64,000 bases of DNA, taken from Actinoplanes sichuanensis. Lineage in GTDB: Bacteria; Actinomycetota; Actinomycetes; Mycobacteriales; Micromonosporaceae. The notes beneath the pieces were generated by a model. That model was not told where the DNA came from. It made no database searches and saw nothing but the letters and a program-made list of their open reading frames with translations. Below, piece by piece: positions 16,140 through 24,378 of the stretch. Each line of letters starts with the position of its first letter. Position 1 is the first letter of the stretch. Location: positions 8,680,001 through 8,744,000 of the forward strand of contig NZ_AP028461.1 of NCBI RefSeq assembly GCF_033097365.1, given 5' to 3'. The position numbers and the translations under genes are program-made.

Positions 16140-18443
16140 TCAGTCGCGCGGACCGAATCGGATGGGGTCGGACCAGTCGATCGCCTTGTGGTCCCGGACG
16201 GTGAAGAACAGCAGGGCGCCCGTGCTGTCCTTGGCGAGGATCCCGGCCCGGGTCTCCTGGCCGAGGACGATCGGGGTCACGTTGCTGCGACCGGCCCATC
16301 CGGTGCCGGCACCGGCGTCGGCGCCCGGGCCGAACTGGGTGCCGGCCGCGGTGCCCGGGTAGAGGTTCACGATGCCGGTCGACGTCACGACCGTGAGCAG
16401 GTCGTCGTAGTCGTCGTTGTTGACGCTGCCGAGGGTGACCTCCTTGCAGCAGCCCCAGCCGGTGCCATAGACGACCCCGGCGCTGAAGCTGCCACCGGTG
16501 GCGTTGCCCTTGTACAGCAGCAACTGCTGGGTGGAGGACTTCACCACGAGCAGATCGTCGTACTGGTCACGGTCGACCTTGCCGATCGCCACGTCCCGCA
16601 GATCCGTCGACCAACCCGAACCGATCTGGACACGGGTGCCGAACACACCACCGGCGGCGGTACCCGGGTAGAGCCACTGGATGTTCGTCGACGTCTCGAT
16701 CACGACCAGGTCGTCGTACGCGTCCCGGTTGACCTTGCCGGCCGCGAACTCCCGCATGGCGTTCCAGCCGGTGCCGATCTGCACCCGCGGACCGAACGTG
16801 TCGGCCGTGGTCCCCGGGTGCAGCCACAGCACACCGGCACTGTCGGTGCCGATGACGTCGGTGTACGCGTCCCGGTTGAACTTGCCGGTGACCAGGTTGG
16901 TCAGGTCGGACGGCTGCGGCACGTAGATCCGGCCGCCGGGCTGGATCCGGGTCGCCCAGCCGGCGGCCGCGGTGCGCGGGTGCAGCCAGGTCCGGCCGGT
17001 CGTCGCGTCGACACCGATCAGGCCCTGCAGGCCGGTGTCGTCGACGGTGCCCTTGATGAGGTTGGCGGCGTAGTTCCAGCCGGTTCCGGCACCGGCGTCG
17101 ACACCGGGCCCGAACTGGGTACCGGCGGCGGTGCCCGGGTAGATGTTCATCGCGCCCGTCGACGTGACGACGGTCAGCAGATCGTCGTAGTCGTCGTTGT
17201 TGAACCTACCCACCTGGACCTGCTTGCAGCAGCCCCAACCGGTGCCGTAGACGACCCCGGCACTGAAGCTGCCACCGGCGGCGTTGCCCTTGTACAGCAG
17301 CAACTGCTGGGTGGAGGACTTCACCACGAGCAGATCGTCGTACTGGTCACGGTCGACCTTGCCGATCGCCACGTCCCGCAGATCCGTCGACCAACCCGAA
17401 CCGATCTGCACCCGGGTGCCGAACACCCCACCGGCGGCGGTACCCGGGTAGAGCCACTGGATGTTCGTCGACGTCTCGATCACGACCAGGTCGTCGTACG
17501 CGTCCCGGTTGACCTTGCCGACCACGAACTCGCGCATCCCGGCCCAACCGGTACCGATGCGGACGCGGTCGCCGTACACGTTGCGGGTCCTGGTCCCCGG
17601 GTGCAGCCAGAGGTTGCCCGACGCGTCGGCGCCGATCAGGTCCTCGATGCCGTCCCGGTTGAACTCGCCGGTGACCTGCTCGCGCAGCCCGTCGGGCACG
17701 GTCGCGACGCCGGCCCGGATCCAATCGGCGAGATCATCGGTACGGGCCTCGAAAGCGCCCTCCCGGGTCTCGCTCTCCCCGATGCACCCGTTCTGCCAGG
17801 ACGTGTCGCTGATCCCGACCAGTTGCACCCCGCCCGAGGTCTCCCGGAACGCCGGCCCGCCCGCGTCGCCCTTGCACAGGGTCGCGCCGCTGCCGACACC
17901 GCTGACCGCGAACGAGTCGGCGGCCACCGCCCCGACCGTGAAGTCACCGGCGTGCATCCGGGTCGGCAGCCAGACGTTGCGGGTCCGGCCGTAGCCGGCG
18001 ATGCGCAGCGTCTCGCCCTCGACCGGCGCGCCGCCGTCCAGCGCCACCGGCGTGATGTTCTTGACCGGCGCGGACAGCTCGGCGAGGACGATGTTGCGGC
18101 CGGCGTGCGGTGTCAGCGAGACCACCGACAGCCGGTGCCCGCTCACCGTCTCCAGATCGGCGCGACCGAGAACGACAGTGGTCGGCCGGGTCGGTGCACC
18201 GGCCGTGACGGCGGTCGTGCCGTCGGCGAAGCACGACTTCGCCGTGACGATCCATCGGGCGTGCACCAGTGCGCCGGTACAGGTGCCGACGTCGCCGAAA
18301 CTCACCTTGGCGACGAACGGCAGCGAGCCGTCCGGCACCTCCTGCGCGCCGGCCACCGCCAACGCCGTACCTCCGCTGAGGAGGCCTCCGGTGAGGCCCG
18401 CCACCAAGGCGGCGGAACCCCATGAACGTATACGTCTGCGCAT
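16140..18443 (-). CDS. Secreted trypsin-fold pseudoprotease lacking the whole triad, with VCBS-like repeats
   Basis: The 767-aa protein has a signal peptide (about 1-33), an S1-like domain (about 34-250) and roughly ten short repeats around NRDxYDDL / GTGW / LYPGTAA, a divergent FG-GAP/VCBS propeller. All three catalytic positions differ from trypsin: TAKSC (Ser70 for His), NIVL (Asn117 for Asp) and GDAGGP (Ala194 for Ser). Cys55/Cys71 and the Cys190 region are retained, so the fold is probably intact. It cannot work as a serine protease by the normal mechanism. The ATG has GGGGAGTGAG just upstream. The repeat part contains a near-identical internal duplication (16501-16740 and 17281-17520). 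Confidence 0.85.
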   Translation of the reverse strand: MRRRIRSWGSAALVAGLTGGLLSGGTALAVAGAQEVPDGSLPFVAKVSFGDVGTCTGALVHARWIVTAKSCFADGTTAVTAGAPTRPTTVVLGRADLETVSGHRLSVVSLTPHAGRNIVLAELSAPVKNITPVALDGGAPVEGETLRIAGYGRTRNVWLPTRMHAGDFTVGAVAADSFAVSGVGSGATLCKGDAGGPAFRETSGGVQLVGISDTSWQNGCIGESETREGAFEARTDDLADWIRAGVATVPDGLREQVTGEFNRDGIEDLIGADASGNLWLHPGTRTRNVYGDRVRIGTGWAGMREFVVGKVNRDAYDDLVVIETSTNIQWLYPGTAAGGVFGTRVQIGSGWSTDLRDVAIGKVDRDQYDDLLVVKSSTQQLLLYKGNAAGGSFSAGVVYGTGWGCCKQVQVGRFNNDDYDDLLTVVTSTGAMNIYPGTAAGTQFGPGVDAGAGTGWNYAANLIKGTVDDTGLQGLIGVDATTGRTWLHPRTAAAGWATRIQPGGRIYVPQPSDLTNLVTGKFNRDAYTDVIGTDSAGVLWLHPGTTADTFGPRVQIGTGWNAMREFAAGKVNRDAYDDLVVIETSTNIQWLYPGTAAGGVFGTRVQIGSGWSTDLRDVAIGKVDRDQYDDLLVVKSSTQQLLLYKGNATGGSFSAGVVYGTGWGCCKEVTLGSVNNDDYDDLLTVVTSTGIVNLYPGTAAGTQFGPGADAGAGTGWAGRSNVTPIVLGQETRAGILAKDSTGALLFFTVRDHKAIDWSDPIRFGPRD
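16501..16740. repeat. Intragenic near-identical repeat, copy A (780 bp from copy B)
   Basis: These 240 bases differ from 17281-17520 at only three positions by direct comparison, with weaker similarity continuing on both sides from about 16320 to 16760. Both copies encode VCBS-like repeats in frame. The high identity inside an otherwise diverged repeat domain indicates recent duplication or gene conversion. Confidence 0.9.
17281..17520. repeat. Intragenic near-identical repeat, copy B
   Basis: This is the partner of 16501-16740, at an offset of exactly 780 bp (260 codons), with 237 of 240 bases identical. The spacing preserves the reading frame, so unequal recombination would lengthen or shorten the propeller region by 260 residues. 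Confidence 0.9.
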
Positions 18444-18678
18444 CTCACTCCCCGTGTCTTCACTGACATGCCGCAGCCGAAACCGGTGACCATCGACCGG
18501 CGTCGACCGAATGATAGTGAAGAACCTCGATCGAGAGGGGGGCGGCGAGCAGGGCCCACCGGACCGACCGAGCCGTCCCGGGCGCTCGGCCGACCGGCCT
18601 GAACAGGCAGCCGTCCGCCCGCCGACGACAGTCGGCCCAGCCGGAGAAATTAAGTGATAGCGGTCACATTGTCACGTG

Positions 18679-20040
18679 TCATTCCATGATGGAACCCTCG
18701 GTGATCCGCTGCGGGCCGGCCCAGGAGCCGCCCTCGTTGATCCAGGCGTCCACCGAGCCGATCCGGTTCACCCGCAGGTAGTCGGCTCGCGCATCACCGC
18801 CGGCCCGGGCGAACCGCACCTGACCCGGGTCGGTCGTGGTACCCGAGGCGACCTGCCCCAGCGACGACCAGCCGCCGTGCCCGTCACCGCCTCGGTTCAG
18901 CCAAGCCTGCACCGCTCCGCTCGCGGTGAGCAGCAGATAGTCCGCCTTGGCGTCGCCGTCGAAGTCGGCCAGCCGGACCCGGCCGGCGTCGGTGGTCACG
19001 CCGACCGCGACCTTGCCGAGGTTCGACCAGCCGCCGTAGCCGTCGCCGCCCCGGTTCAGGTACACGGTCACCGCGCCGGTCGTACTGAACAGCAGATAAT
19101 CCGCCCTCCGGTCACCGTCGAAGTCGGCGATCCGCACCCGGCTGCGGTCCGCCGTCAGACCGAGCGCGACCTCACCGAGACCGGTCCAGGTGCCGTCCCC
19201 ACGGTTGAGCCAGACCTGCACCGGTCCGCCGTCGACGAGCAGCCAGTAGTCGTCACGCCCGTCACCGTCGAAGTCGGCCCACCGCACTCTGCTCGTGATC
19301 TCCGACGCACTACCGGCCGGCGCGGGTGAGGACGTCACCCCACCGTCGGCGACGACCCGCTCCAGCGCAACGCGGAACGTCTCGCCCATCACGGCGTAAC
19401 CGGCGTCCGCCGGGTGCAGTTCATCAGCCATCTGACCGGAGGTGACGGCGAAATTCACGTACCGGATCCGGTCCCCGTTCGCCGCGAGGTCGGCGACGAT
19501 CCGACGGGCCGCGGCGTTGTATCCGGCGACGGCGTCGGCAAGCCTCGGCGAGGTGGCGAGGAGACCGCCGAGCACGACCGTGACGCCTGGCCGGTCGGCG
19601 AAGATCCGGGAGACCAGGGCCGCGAGGCGGTCCGGCGCGTGCTCCTTGTCGTCACTCCGGTCCAGGTCGTTGATGCCGATGTGCAGGAGTACGACATCGG
19701 GTGCGGCCGTGGCCATCCAGTTGTCGATCTGCCCGGAGATCCCGTCGATCAGGTAGCTGCTGTGGCCCTCGTGCCTCGGATCCGGAACCGGACCACTGCG
19801 CTGCGTACCGACGAATTCCATCGTGAACGCCGACTGGCCGCGAATCGCATTCCACAGTGGAAGCCGATAACCGCCACCGGAGCCGCCGACACCGACCGTG
19901 ATCGAGTCGCCGAGCGGAAGCACCCGCAGGTGTGGCACGTCCGCGGCGCGGGCCGGGCCGGGCGCTAGGAGAACCGGACTGACGAGGGAGAACAGGCTGA
20001 ACAGCGCCAGACCCAATCGGGAGATCTTCACGGCGCTCAT
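18679..20040 (-). CDS. Secreted SGNH/GDSL hydrolase with FG-GAP-like repeats
   Basis: The 453-aa protein starts with a signal peptide (to about residue 33). An SGNH hydrolase domain follows with block I LPLGDSITVG (Ser46), block III GINDL (Asn124) and block V DELHPADAGY (Asp206, His209), so the esterase triad is intact. About four FG-GAP-like repeats (ADFDGDGRDDYWLL and variants; the last one degraded) fill the C-terminus. It probably deacylates an extracellular ester, perhaps on a polysaccharide. Start choice is uncertain: the ATG at 20040 gives a clean signal peptide but no good ribosome site, and an upstream GTG at 20115 is also in frame. It lies between the pseudoprotease genes and shares their repeat type. 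Confidence 0.85.
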   Translation of the reverse strand: MSAVKISRLGLALFSLFSLVSPVLLAPGPARAADVPHLRVLPLGDSITVGVGGSGGGYRLPLWNAIRGQSAFTMEFVGTQRSGPVPDPRHEGHSSYLIDGISGQIDNWMATAAPDVVLLHIGINDLDRSDDKEHAPDRLAALVSRIFADRPGVTVVLGGLLATSPRLADAVAGYNAAARRIVADLAANGDRIRYVNFAVTSGQMADELHPADAGYAVMGETFRVALERVVADGGVTSSPAPAGSASEITSRVRWADFDGDGRDDYWLLVDGGPVQVWLNRGDGTWTGLGEVALGLTADRSRVRIADFDGDRRADYLLFSTTGAVTVYLNRGGDGYGGWSNLGKVAVGVTTDAGRVRLADFDGDAKADYLLLTASGAVQAWLNRGGDGHGGWSSLGQVASGTTTDPGQVRFARAGGDARADYLRVNRIGSVDAWINEGGSWAGPQRITEGSIME

Positions 20041-20190
20041 TAGAACTGCGAGATAGACCGCGCCGCGACCCCACTTCGATCGACGCTGAGCGTTCACCGG
20101 GATGCGTATTGTCACGACGCCGCAGTCGGCGCATGATGCTTCGGGGGCATCGAAGATCGTGAAAGTTCATCACGGGGAACGGATCTTTAC

Positions 20191-22110
20191 ATGCGAAACC
20201 GATCACGCCCGTTGCGGCGTGCGTCAATGCTGTCCGGAATCGTCCTGGCGGTGGCGCTGTCCGGAAACACGCCGGCGACAGCGATCACCGGGGGAACCGA
20301 TGTGACAACGGGAACACTGCCGTTCGTGGCCCGCCTGGATCTGGGCACCACCGAGCGCTCCTGCACCGGAGTCCTGGTGCATCCACAGGTCGTACTCACC
20401 GCCGCGGTCTGCTTCGCGGGCCCGGGCGGCACCACCACCACCGGCACGCCGCCCCTGGCCACGAAGGTCACCGTGGGCGGTGCCGTCAGCACGGTGTCGC
20501 GGATCGTGGCGCATCCCACCAAGAACCTCGTGCTGGCCCGCCTGGACAGCACGATCACCACGGTCGCTCCGGTACCGATCGCGTCGACCGCCCCGGCCGC
20601 GGGTGACCTGCTCACCCTGGCCGGCTTCGGGCGTACCGGAACCGAATGGATCCCGGGCAGGCTGAAGGCGGCCGAATTCACCGTGCGGGCGGCCGGGACG
20701 GCGACGTTCGACGTCGCGCCGAGCGGCACGTCCGGGGCGGGCGTCTGCCGGGGCGATTCCGGCGGTCCCGCGCTGAAGTCGAGCAACGGCACCTACCAAC
20801 TGGTGGGCCTGCACCACTCGTCCAACCAGGCCGGCTGTGTCGGTGAGCCGTCCGGCACGCCCGCCGCGACCGAGACCCGGATCGACACCGAGCGGACCTG
20901 GGTCACCGACAACCTGCCCGGCTTCGCCAGCGGTCTGGAAACGGCCGACGTCCGGCCGAACTGGCAGAACACGGTCGGCCCGGCCGGATCGGCCAACATC
21001 ATCGGCGCCTGCTGCTCGCTGACCGCACCCGAGCTCGGCGTCCGCCCGGAGAACCCGCACAGCGGCTCGAACACGCTGATGTACTCCGGCAAGGACAACA
21101 GCGCGACCCTGTCGTACGCCTATCTCAAGGCCTTCGGTCTGCGGAACACCAAGCTCCGCGCCGGATCGGTGCTGTCGTACTGGATCTACCCGCAGAGCAG
21201 CACCACCAGCTCGGCGGTCAGTGGTTCGAACAGCACGTGCGTGGCGGTCGACCTGGCCTTCGTCGACGGGTCCAACCTGCGCGACAGCGGCGCCCTCGAC
21301 CAGCGCGGCAACAGCATCCACCCGGGTGGGCAGTGCGGCAAGCTCACCCTGGACACCTGGAACCAGGTGATCGTCCCGATCGGCACGCTCCGCGCCGGTC
21401 GGCAGATCGACACCCTCTCCATCGGGTACGACCAGGCCGTCAACACCGGCGGCTACCGCGGTTACGTCGACGACATCCGGATCACCGACGTCCTGGAGTC
21501 GCCCCAGTTCGCCTCCGGGCTGGAAACCGGTGAGACCGCTCCGACGTGGACGAACACGGTCTCGGCCAAGCTGCCGGGCGCCGGCGGTGGGCTGGCCGAG
21601 GTCGGCGGCCTGTGCTGCGCGGTCACCATTCCGGAACTCGGTTCCCGCGCCGAGCAGGCGGCCACCGGGACGAACGCGCTGATGTACTCCGGTAGGGACA
21701 ACAGCACCAGCACGTCGTACGCCTACCTGAAGGCCTTCCAGCTGAACGAGGTGTACATCAAGCCCACCACCAAGCTGACCTACCGGATCTTCCCGCAGAG
21801 TACGGCCACGAACAGCGCCGTCAGCGGCTCCAACAGCACCTGCGTCTCGGTCGACCTGCTGTTCGTCGACCAGTGGGACGCCAAGAAGACGAACATGCGC
21901 GACACCACGGAGGCCCTGGACCAGAAGGGCGACCGCGCGCACCCGACGCACCAGTGCGGCAAGCTCACCATGGACGCCTGGAACGAGGTGACCATCTCGC
22001 TGGGCGCGGTGAACGGTAAGCAGATCACCGAGTTGGACGTCGGGTACGACCAGGCGCTCAACTCCGGCGGATATCGCGGCTACATCGACGACATCCGCAT
22101 CACCGAATAG
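20191..22110 (+). CDS. Secreted trypsin-fold pseudoprotease with two tandem sugar-binding-like domains
   Basis: The 639-aa protein has a signal peptide (1-31) and an S1-like domain (32-240) with CRGDSGGPA retained (Ser190). The His site is TAAVC (Val73) and the Asp site is NLVL (Asn112), so two triad residues are missing. Two tandem copies of a roughly 190-residue domain follow (about 245-431 and 438-639). Each opens FASGLET, contains LMYSGxDNS, SYAYLKAF and SGSNSTCV, and ends GGYRGYxDDIRIT. Similar domains occur in actinobacterial GH92 and other glycosidases, so glycan binding is a reasonable inference. GGGGAACGGA precedes the ATG. It is transcribed opposite to its paralogues. Confidence 0.85.
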   Translation: MRNRSRPLRRASMLSGIVLAVALSGNTPATAITGGTDVTTGTLPFVARLDLGTTERSCTGVLVHPQVVLTAAVCFAGPGGTTTTGTPPLATKVTVGGAVSTVSRIVAHPTKNLVLARLDSTITTVAPVPIASTAPAAGDLLTLAGFGRTGTEWIPGRLKAAEFTVRAAGTATFDVAPSGTSGAGVCRGDSGGPALKSSNGTYQLVGLHHSSNQAGCVGEPSGTPAATETRIDTERTWVTDNLPGFASGLETADVRPNWQNTVGPAGSANIIGACCSLTAPELGVRPENPHSGSNTLMYSGKDNSATLSYAYLKAFGLRNTKLRAGSVLSYWIYPQSSTTSSAVSGSNSTCVAVDLAFVDGSNLRDSGALDQRGNSIHPGGQCGKLTLDTWNQVIVPIGTLRAGRQIDTLSIGYDQAVNTGGYRGYVDDIRITDVLESPQFASGLETGETAPTWTNTVSAKLPGAGGGLAEVGGLCCAVTIPELGSRAEQAATGTNALMYSGRDNSTSTSYAYLKAFQLNEVYIKPTTKLTYRIFPQSTATNSAVSGSNSTCVSVDLLFVDQWDAKKTNMRDTTEALDQKGDRAHPTHQCGKLTMDAWNEVTISLGAVNGKQITELDVGYDQALNSGGYRGYIDDIRITE

Positions 22111-22117
22111 GTCGGGA

Positions 22118-22153
22118 AATCGGCCGGGGCCGACCGAGAGGCCCCGGCCGATT
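22118..22153. terminator. Bidirectional hairpin terminator
   Basis: Perfect 14-bp arms AATCGGCCGGGGCC and GGCCCCGGCCGATT enclose an 8-nt loop. It lies 7 nt after the plus-strand stop and touches the stop of the opposing gene at 22153, so it probably ends both transcripts. Confidence 0.85.
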
Positions 22154-22581
22154 CACACCCGGACGCAACTGGCGCCGAGGTCCGCGAATGACACCTCCTC
22201 GGGAGCTCCGGGAGCGACCCGGCACAGGCCGAACCGGAAACCGTAGGTCCCGAACAGCGACAGGAACGTGTGCGACTCGACCGGCAGAACGCCCTCACCG
22301 CACTGGCGAGCCGAGTTGAAACCCCGTCCGAGCAGATCAGCGGGGACGTAATAGCGCAGGTAGTAGCACTGCCCATCGGATTCGGCGACCGAGATGGCGC
22401 CGACGACGTCGGCATATCGCCCGGCGGTCACCGACCGGTATTCGAGCGTCCCGGTAGCACTGGCCGCCCCGTTGACGACACTCCAGGAAACCGGTGCCGC
22501 CTGCGCGGGACCGGAAACGGCGGCGGACAGCAGAATCGCCGAGGCGACGGCGGCGATCCGGGCATTCCACATGCGATTCAC
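22153..22581 (-). CDS. Small secreted protein of unknown function
   Basis: The predicted 142-aa protein has a signal peptide (MWNARIAAVASAILLSAAVS, cut after AQA) and a mature part of about 110 residues with four cysteines, which suggests two disulfides. Segments such as SDGQCYYLRYYVP and SFADLGASCVRV show a compact beta-rich protein. I do not recognise the family. The GTG at 22579-22581 was preferred over the ATG at 22572 because AGAGGAAA lies at proper spacing before it. It closes the secreted-protein island and is convergent with the third pseudoprotease gene. Confidence 0.7.
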   Translation of the reverse strand: MNRMWNARIAAVASAILLSAAVSGPAQAAPVSWSVVNGAASATGTLEYRSVTAGRYADVVGAISVAESDGQCYYLRYYVPADLLGRGFNSARQCGEGVLPVESHTFLSLFGTYGFRFGLCRVAPGAPEEVSFADLGASCVRV

Positions 22582-22670
22582 GAGCGTTTCCTCTCGGTCT
22601 GAACGACTGGAACACGACCGTATCGAGATATCCACGCCCGAGAATGCGCTTATCGAAGACTCGAATGACG

Positions 22671-22704
22671 GCGGCCCGCGTCACCGGGTGGTGACGCGGG
22701 CCGC
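22671..22704 (-). terminator. Intrinsic terminator of the ABC operon
   Basis: A perfect 15-bp stem, GCGGCCCGCGTCACC with GGTGACGCGGGCCGC, encloses a GGGT loop. It lies 14 nt downstream of the stop of the last ABC gene (minus strand). Confidence 0.85.
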
Positions 22705-22717
22705 GGTGCGTGCGACG

Positions 22718-23428
22718 TCAGCTGGTCTCGCCGGCCACGCTGAACGAGGCGAGCCGGTTCACCGCGCCCAGCGTGCCGAGCACGATGAAGATCGCGCTCA
22801 TCACGACGGCCGTGGTCAGGCCGATCGTCGACTGGAGGATCGCCGAGGGGGCGATCTTGTCGGCGATGGTGATCACGTACTGACCGATGGCCAGGTTCTT
22901 GGTGCCGCTGACGAAGTTTCCGAGCAGGCCCTCCCAGACCAGGATGTAGACCAGGCCGACCAGCACCGGGCGCCGGCTGAGCAGGCTGAACAGCAGGAAC
23001 AGCGCGGAGTAGGCGAACGCGCCGACCACGCTGGCGACGGCCAGGGCGACACCGAGCTTGGCCGAGCCGGCCAGCACGCCGGTGACGAAGAGCGGCACGG
23101 CCGCGACCACGGCGGTGACCGAGGCGGCCACCGCGTACTTGGCCAGGATGATCTCGTAACGGGGCAGCGGCTTGGTCAGGATGTGCACGATCGTGCCGTC
23201 GTCGACCTCGGAGCCGAGGACACCGGTACCGACGATCAGGGCCACCACCGGCAGGACCACGACCAGGCCCAGACCCACGATGACCGCCTGGCCCCACATG
23301 TCGGGCGACACACCCCACGCCCGGCAGATCGCGGCCAGGCCGATCAGCAGCACGGGCAGCGGCAGGAGCAGCAGGGCTCGCCGGCGGCCGAAGAGGCCGC
23401 GCGCGGTGATGAAAGCAACCGTGGACAT
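22718..23428 (-). CDS. ABC-2 type transporter permease
   Basis: The 236-aa protein is almost entirely hydrophobic, with about six membrane segments, including LLLLPLPVLLIGLAAI, AVIVGLGLVVVLPVVALIVG and AVVMSAIFIVLGTLG. The segment SEVDDGTIVHILTKPLPRYEIILAKY is typical of ABC-2/NatB-like permeases that work with a separate ATPase. Its ATG shares one base with the TGA of the upstream ATPase gene (TGATG), so the two are translationally coupled. Substrate unknown. It is the last gene of a four-gene operon with two ATPases and two permeases. Confidence 0.88.
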   Translation of the reverse strand: MSTVAFITARGLFGRRRALLLLPLPVLLIGLAAICRAWGVSPDMWGQAVIVGLGLVVVLPVVALIVGTGVLGSEVDDGTIVHILTKPLPRYEIILAKYAVAASVTAVVAAVPLFVTGVLAGSAKLGVALAVASVVGAFAYSALFLLFSLLSRRPVLVGLVYILVWEGLLGNFVSGTKNLAIGQYVITIADKIAPSAILQSTIGLTTAVVMSAIFIVLGTLGAVNRLASFSVAGETS

Positions 23429-24378
23429 CAGCCCTCCAGCAGGTAGGAGAAGACGCTCTCCAGGGACTCGTCGGACGGCACCACCTGGCGCAGCCGGATG
23501 CCCTGGTCGAGCGCGATACGGGGCAGCGCGCGGGTGAAGCTGCCGTAGTCGGAGGCCCGCACGGTGAGGCCGGTGGCCTCGACCTCGATGCCGGCGACCG
23601 ACTTCTCGGCGATCAGCGCGACGGCCAGCCGGCGGTCGTCGGAGCTGCGCACGGCGAACATGTGCGGCCGGTTCGTCATCAGGCGGCGGATCTTGCGATA
23701 GTCGCCGGAGGCGGCGAGCCGGCCCGCCACGATCACCTGGACCAGCCCGGCGACCTGCTCGACCTCCTCCAGGATGTGCGAGCTGAACAGGATGGTGTGG
23801 CCGTTGTCGCCGAGGCGGTGCAGCAGCTCCATCATGTGCATCCGCTGGCGCGGGTCCATGCCGTTGAACGGCTCGTCGAGCAGCAGCACCCGCGGCTCGT
23901 GGACGAGCGCGGCGGCGACCCGGGTGCGCTGGCGCATGCCTTTGGAGAACGTCTCGATGCGGCGCTCGGCGGCACCTGTCATCTCGACCAGCTCCAGCGC
24001 GCGCTGAGCGGCGCCGGCCGGGTCGGGCAGCTTCTGCATCTTGGCGCAGGCGGTCACGAACTGGCGGGCGGTGAGGAAGCCGTGCACCGACTCCCGCTCG
24101 GTGACCAGACCGAGGTCGCGGTAGATCGACGGGTTGCGCCAGGTGGGCTTGCCGTCGATGGTCACGGTGCCCCGGGAGGGTGACAGGAAGCCGGCCATCA
24201 TGTGCAGCACGGTGGTCTTGCCGGCGCCGTTCGGGCCGAGCAGGCCGGTGACGCCGGGGTTCAGCGACATGGAGATGTCGTTGACCGCGACCACGTTGCC
24301 GTACCACCGGGAGACGGTGGACAGCTCGACCACACCCGTGGTGGTCGGAGTCTCGGCCGGGAGCGTCTGGGTGGTCAC
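23428..24378 (-). CDS. ABC transporter ATP-binding protein
   Basis: The 316-aa ATPase has Walker A GPNGAGKTTVL, an ABC signature region (ETFSKGMRQRTRVAAAL), Walker B RVLLLDEPFNGMDP and the switch histidine in ILFSSHILEEVE. About 90 C-terminal residues follow the ATPase core, as in many exporters of the ABC-2 class. It should power the permease whose gene it overlaps at 23428. Its own start overlaps the stop of the other permease gene (24375), so the whole set is read as one coupled transcript. The exported substrate is not evident. Confidence 0.92.
   Translation of the reverse strand: MTTQTLPAETPTTTGVVELSTVSRWYGNVVAVNDISMSLNPGVTGLLGPNGAGKTTVLHMMAGFLSPSRGTVTIDGKPTWRNPSIYRDLGLVTERESVHGFLTARQFVTACAKMQKLPDPAGAAQRALELVEMTGAAERRIETFSKGMRQRTRVAAALVHEPRVLLLDEPFNGMDPRQRMHMMELLHRLGDNGHTILFSSHILEEVEQVAGLVQVIVAGRLAASGDYRKIRRLMTNRPHMFAVRSSDDRRLAVALIAEKSVAGIEVEATGLTVRASDYGSFTRALPRIALDQGIRLRQVVPSDESLESVFSYLLEG

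Noticed and set aside
16188..18425. 745-codon plus-strand frame antisense to the second pseudoprotease
   Set aside because: It mirrors the VCBS repeats on the other strand. The minus-strand gene has a signal peptide, a ribosome site and family motifs.
14231..18443. Calling these genes active trypsin-like serine proteases
   Set aside because: GDSGGP in the first is not enough, because the His and Asp positions are substituted in both and Ser is also lost in the second.
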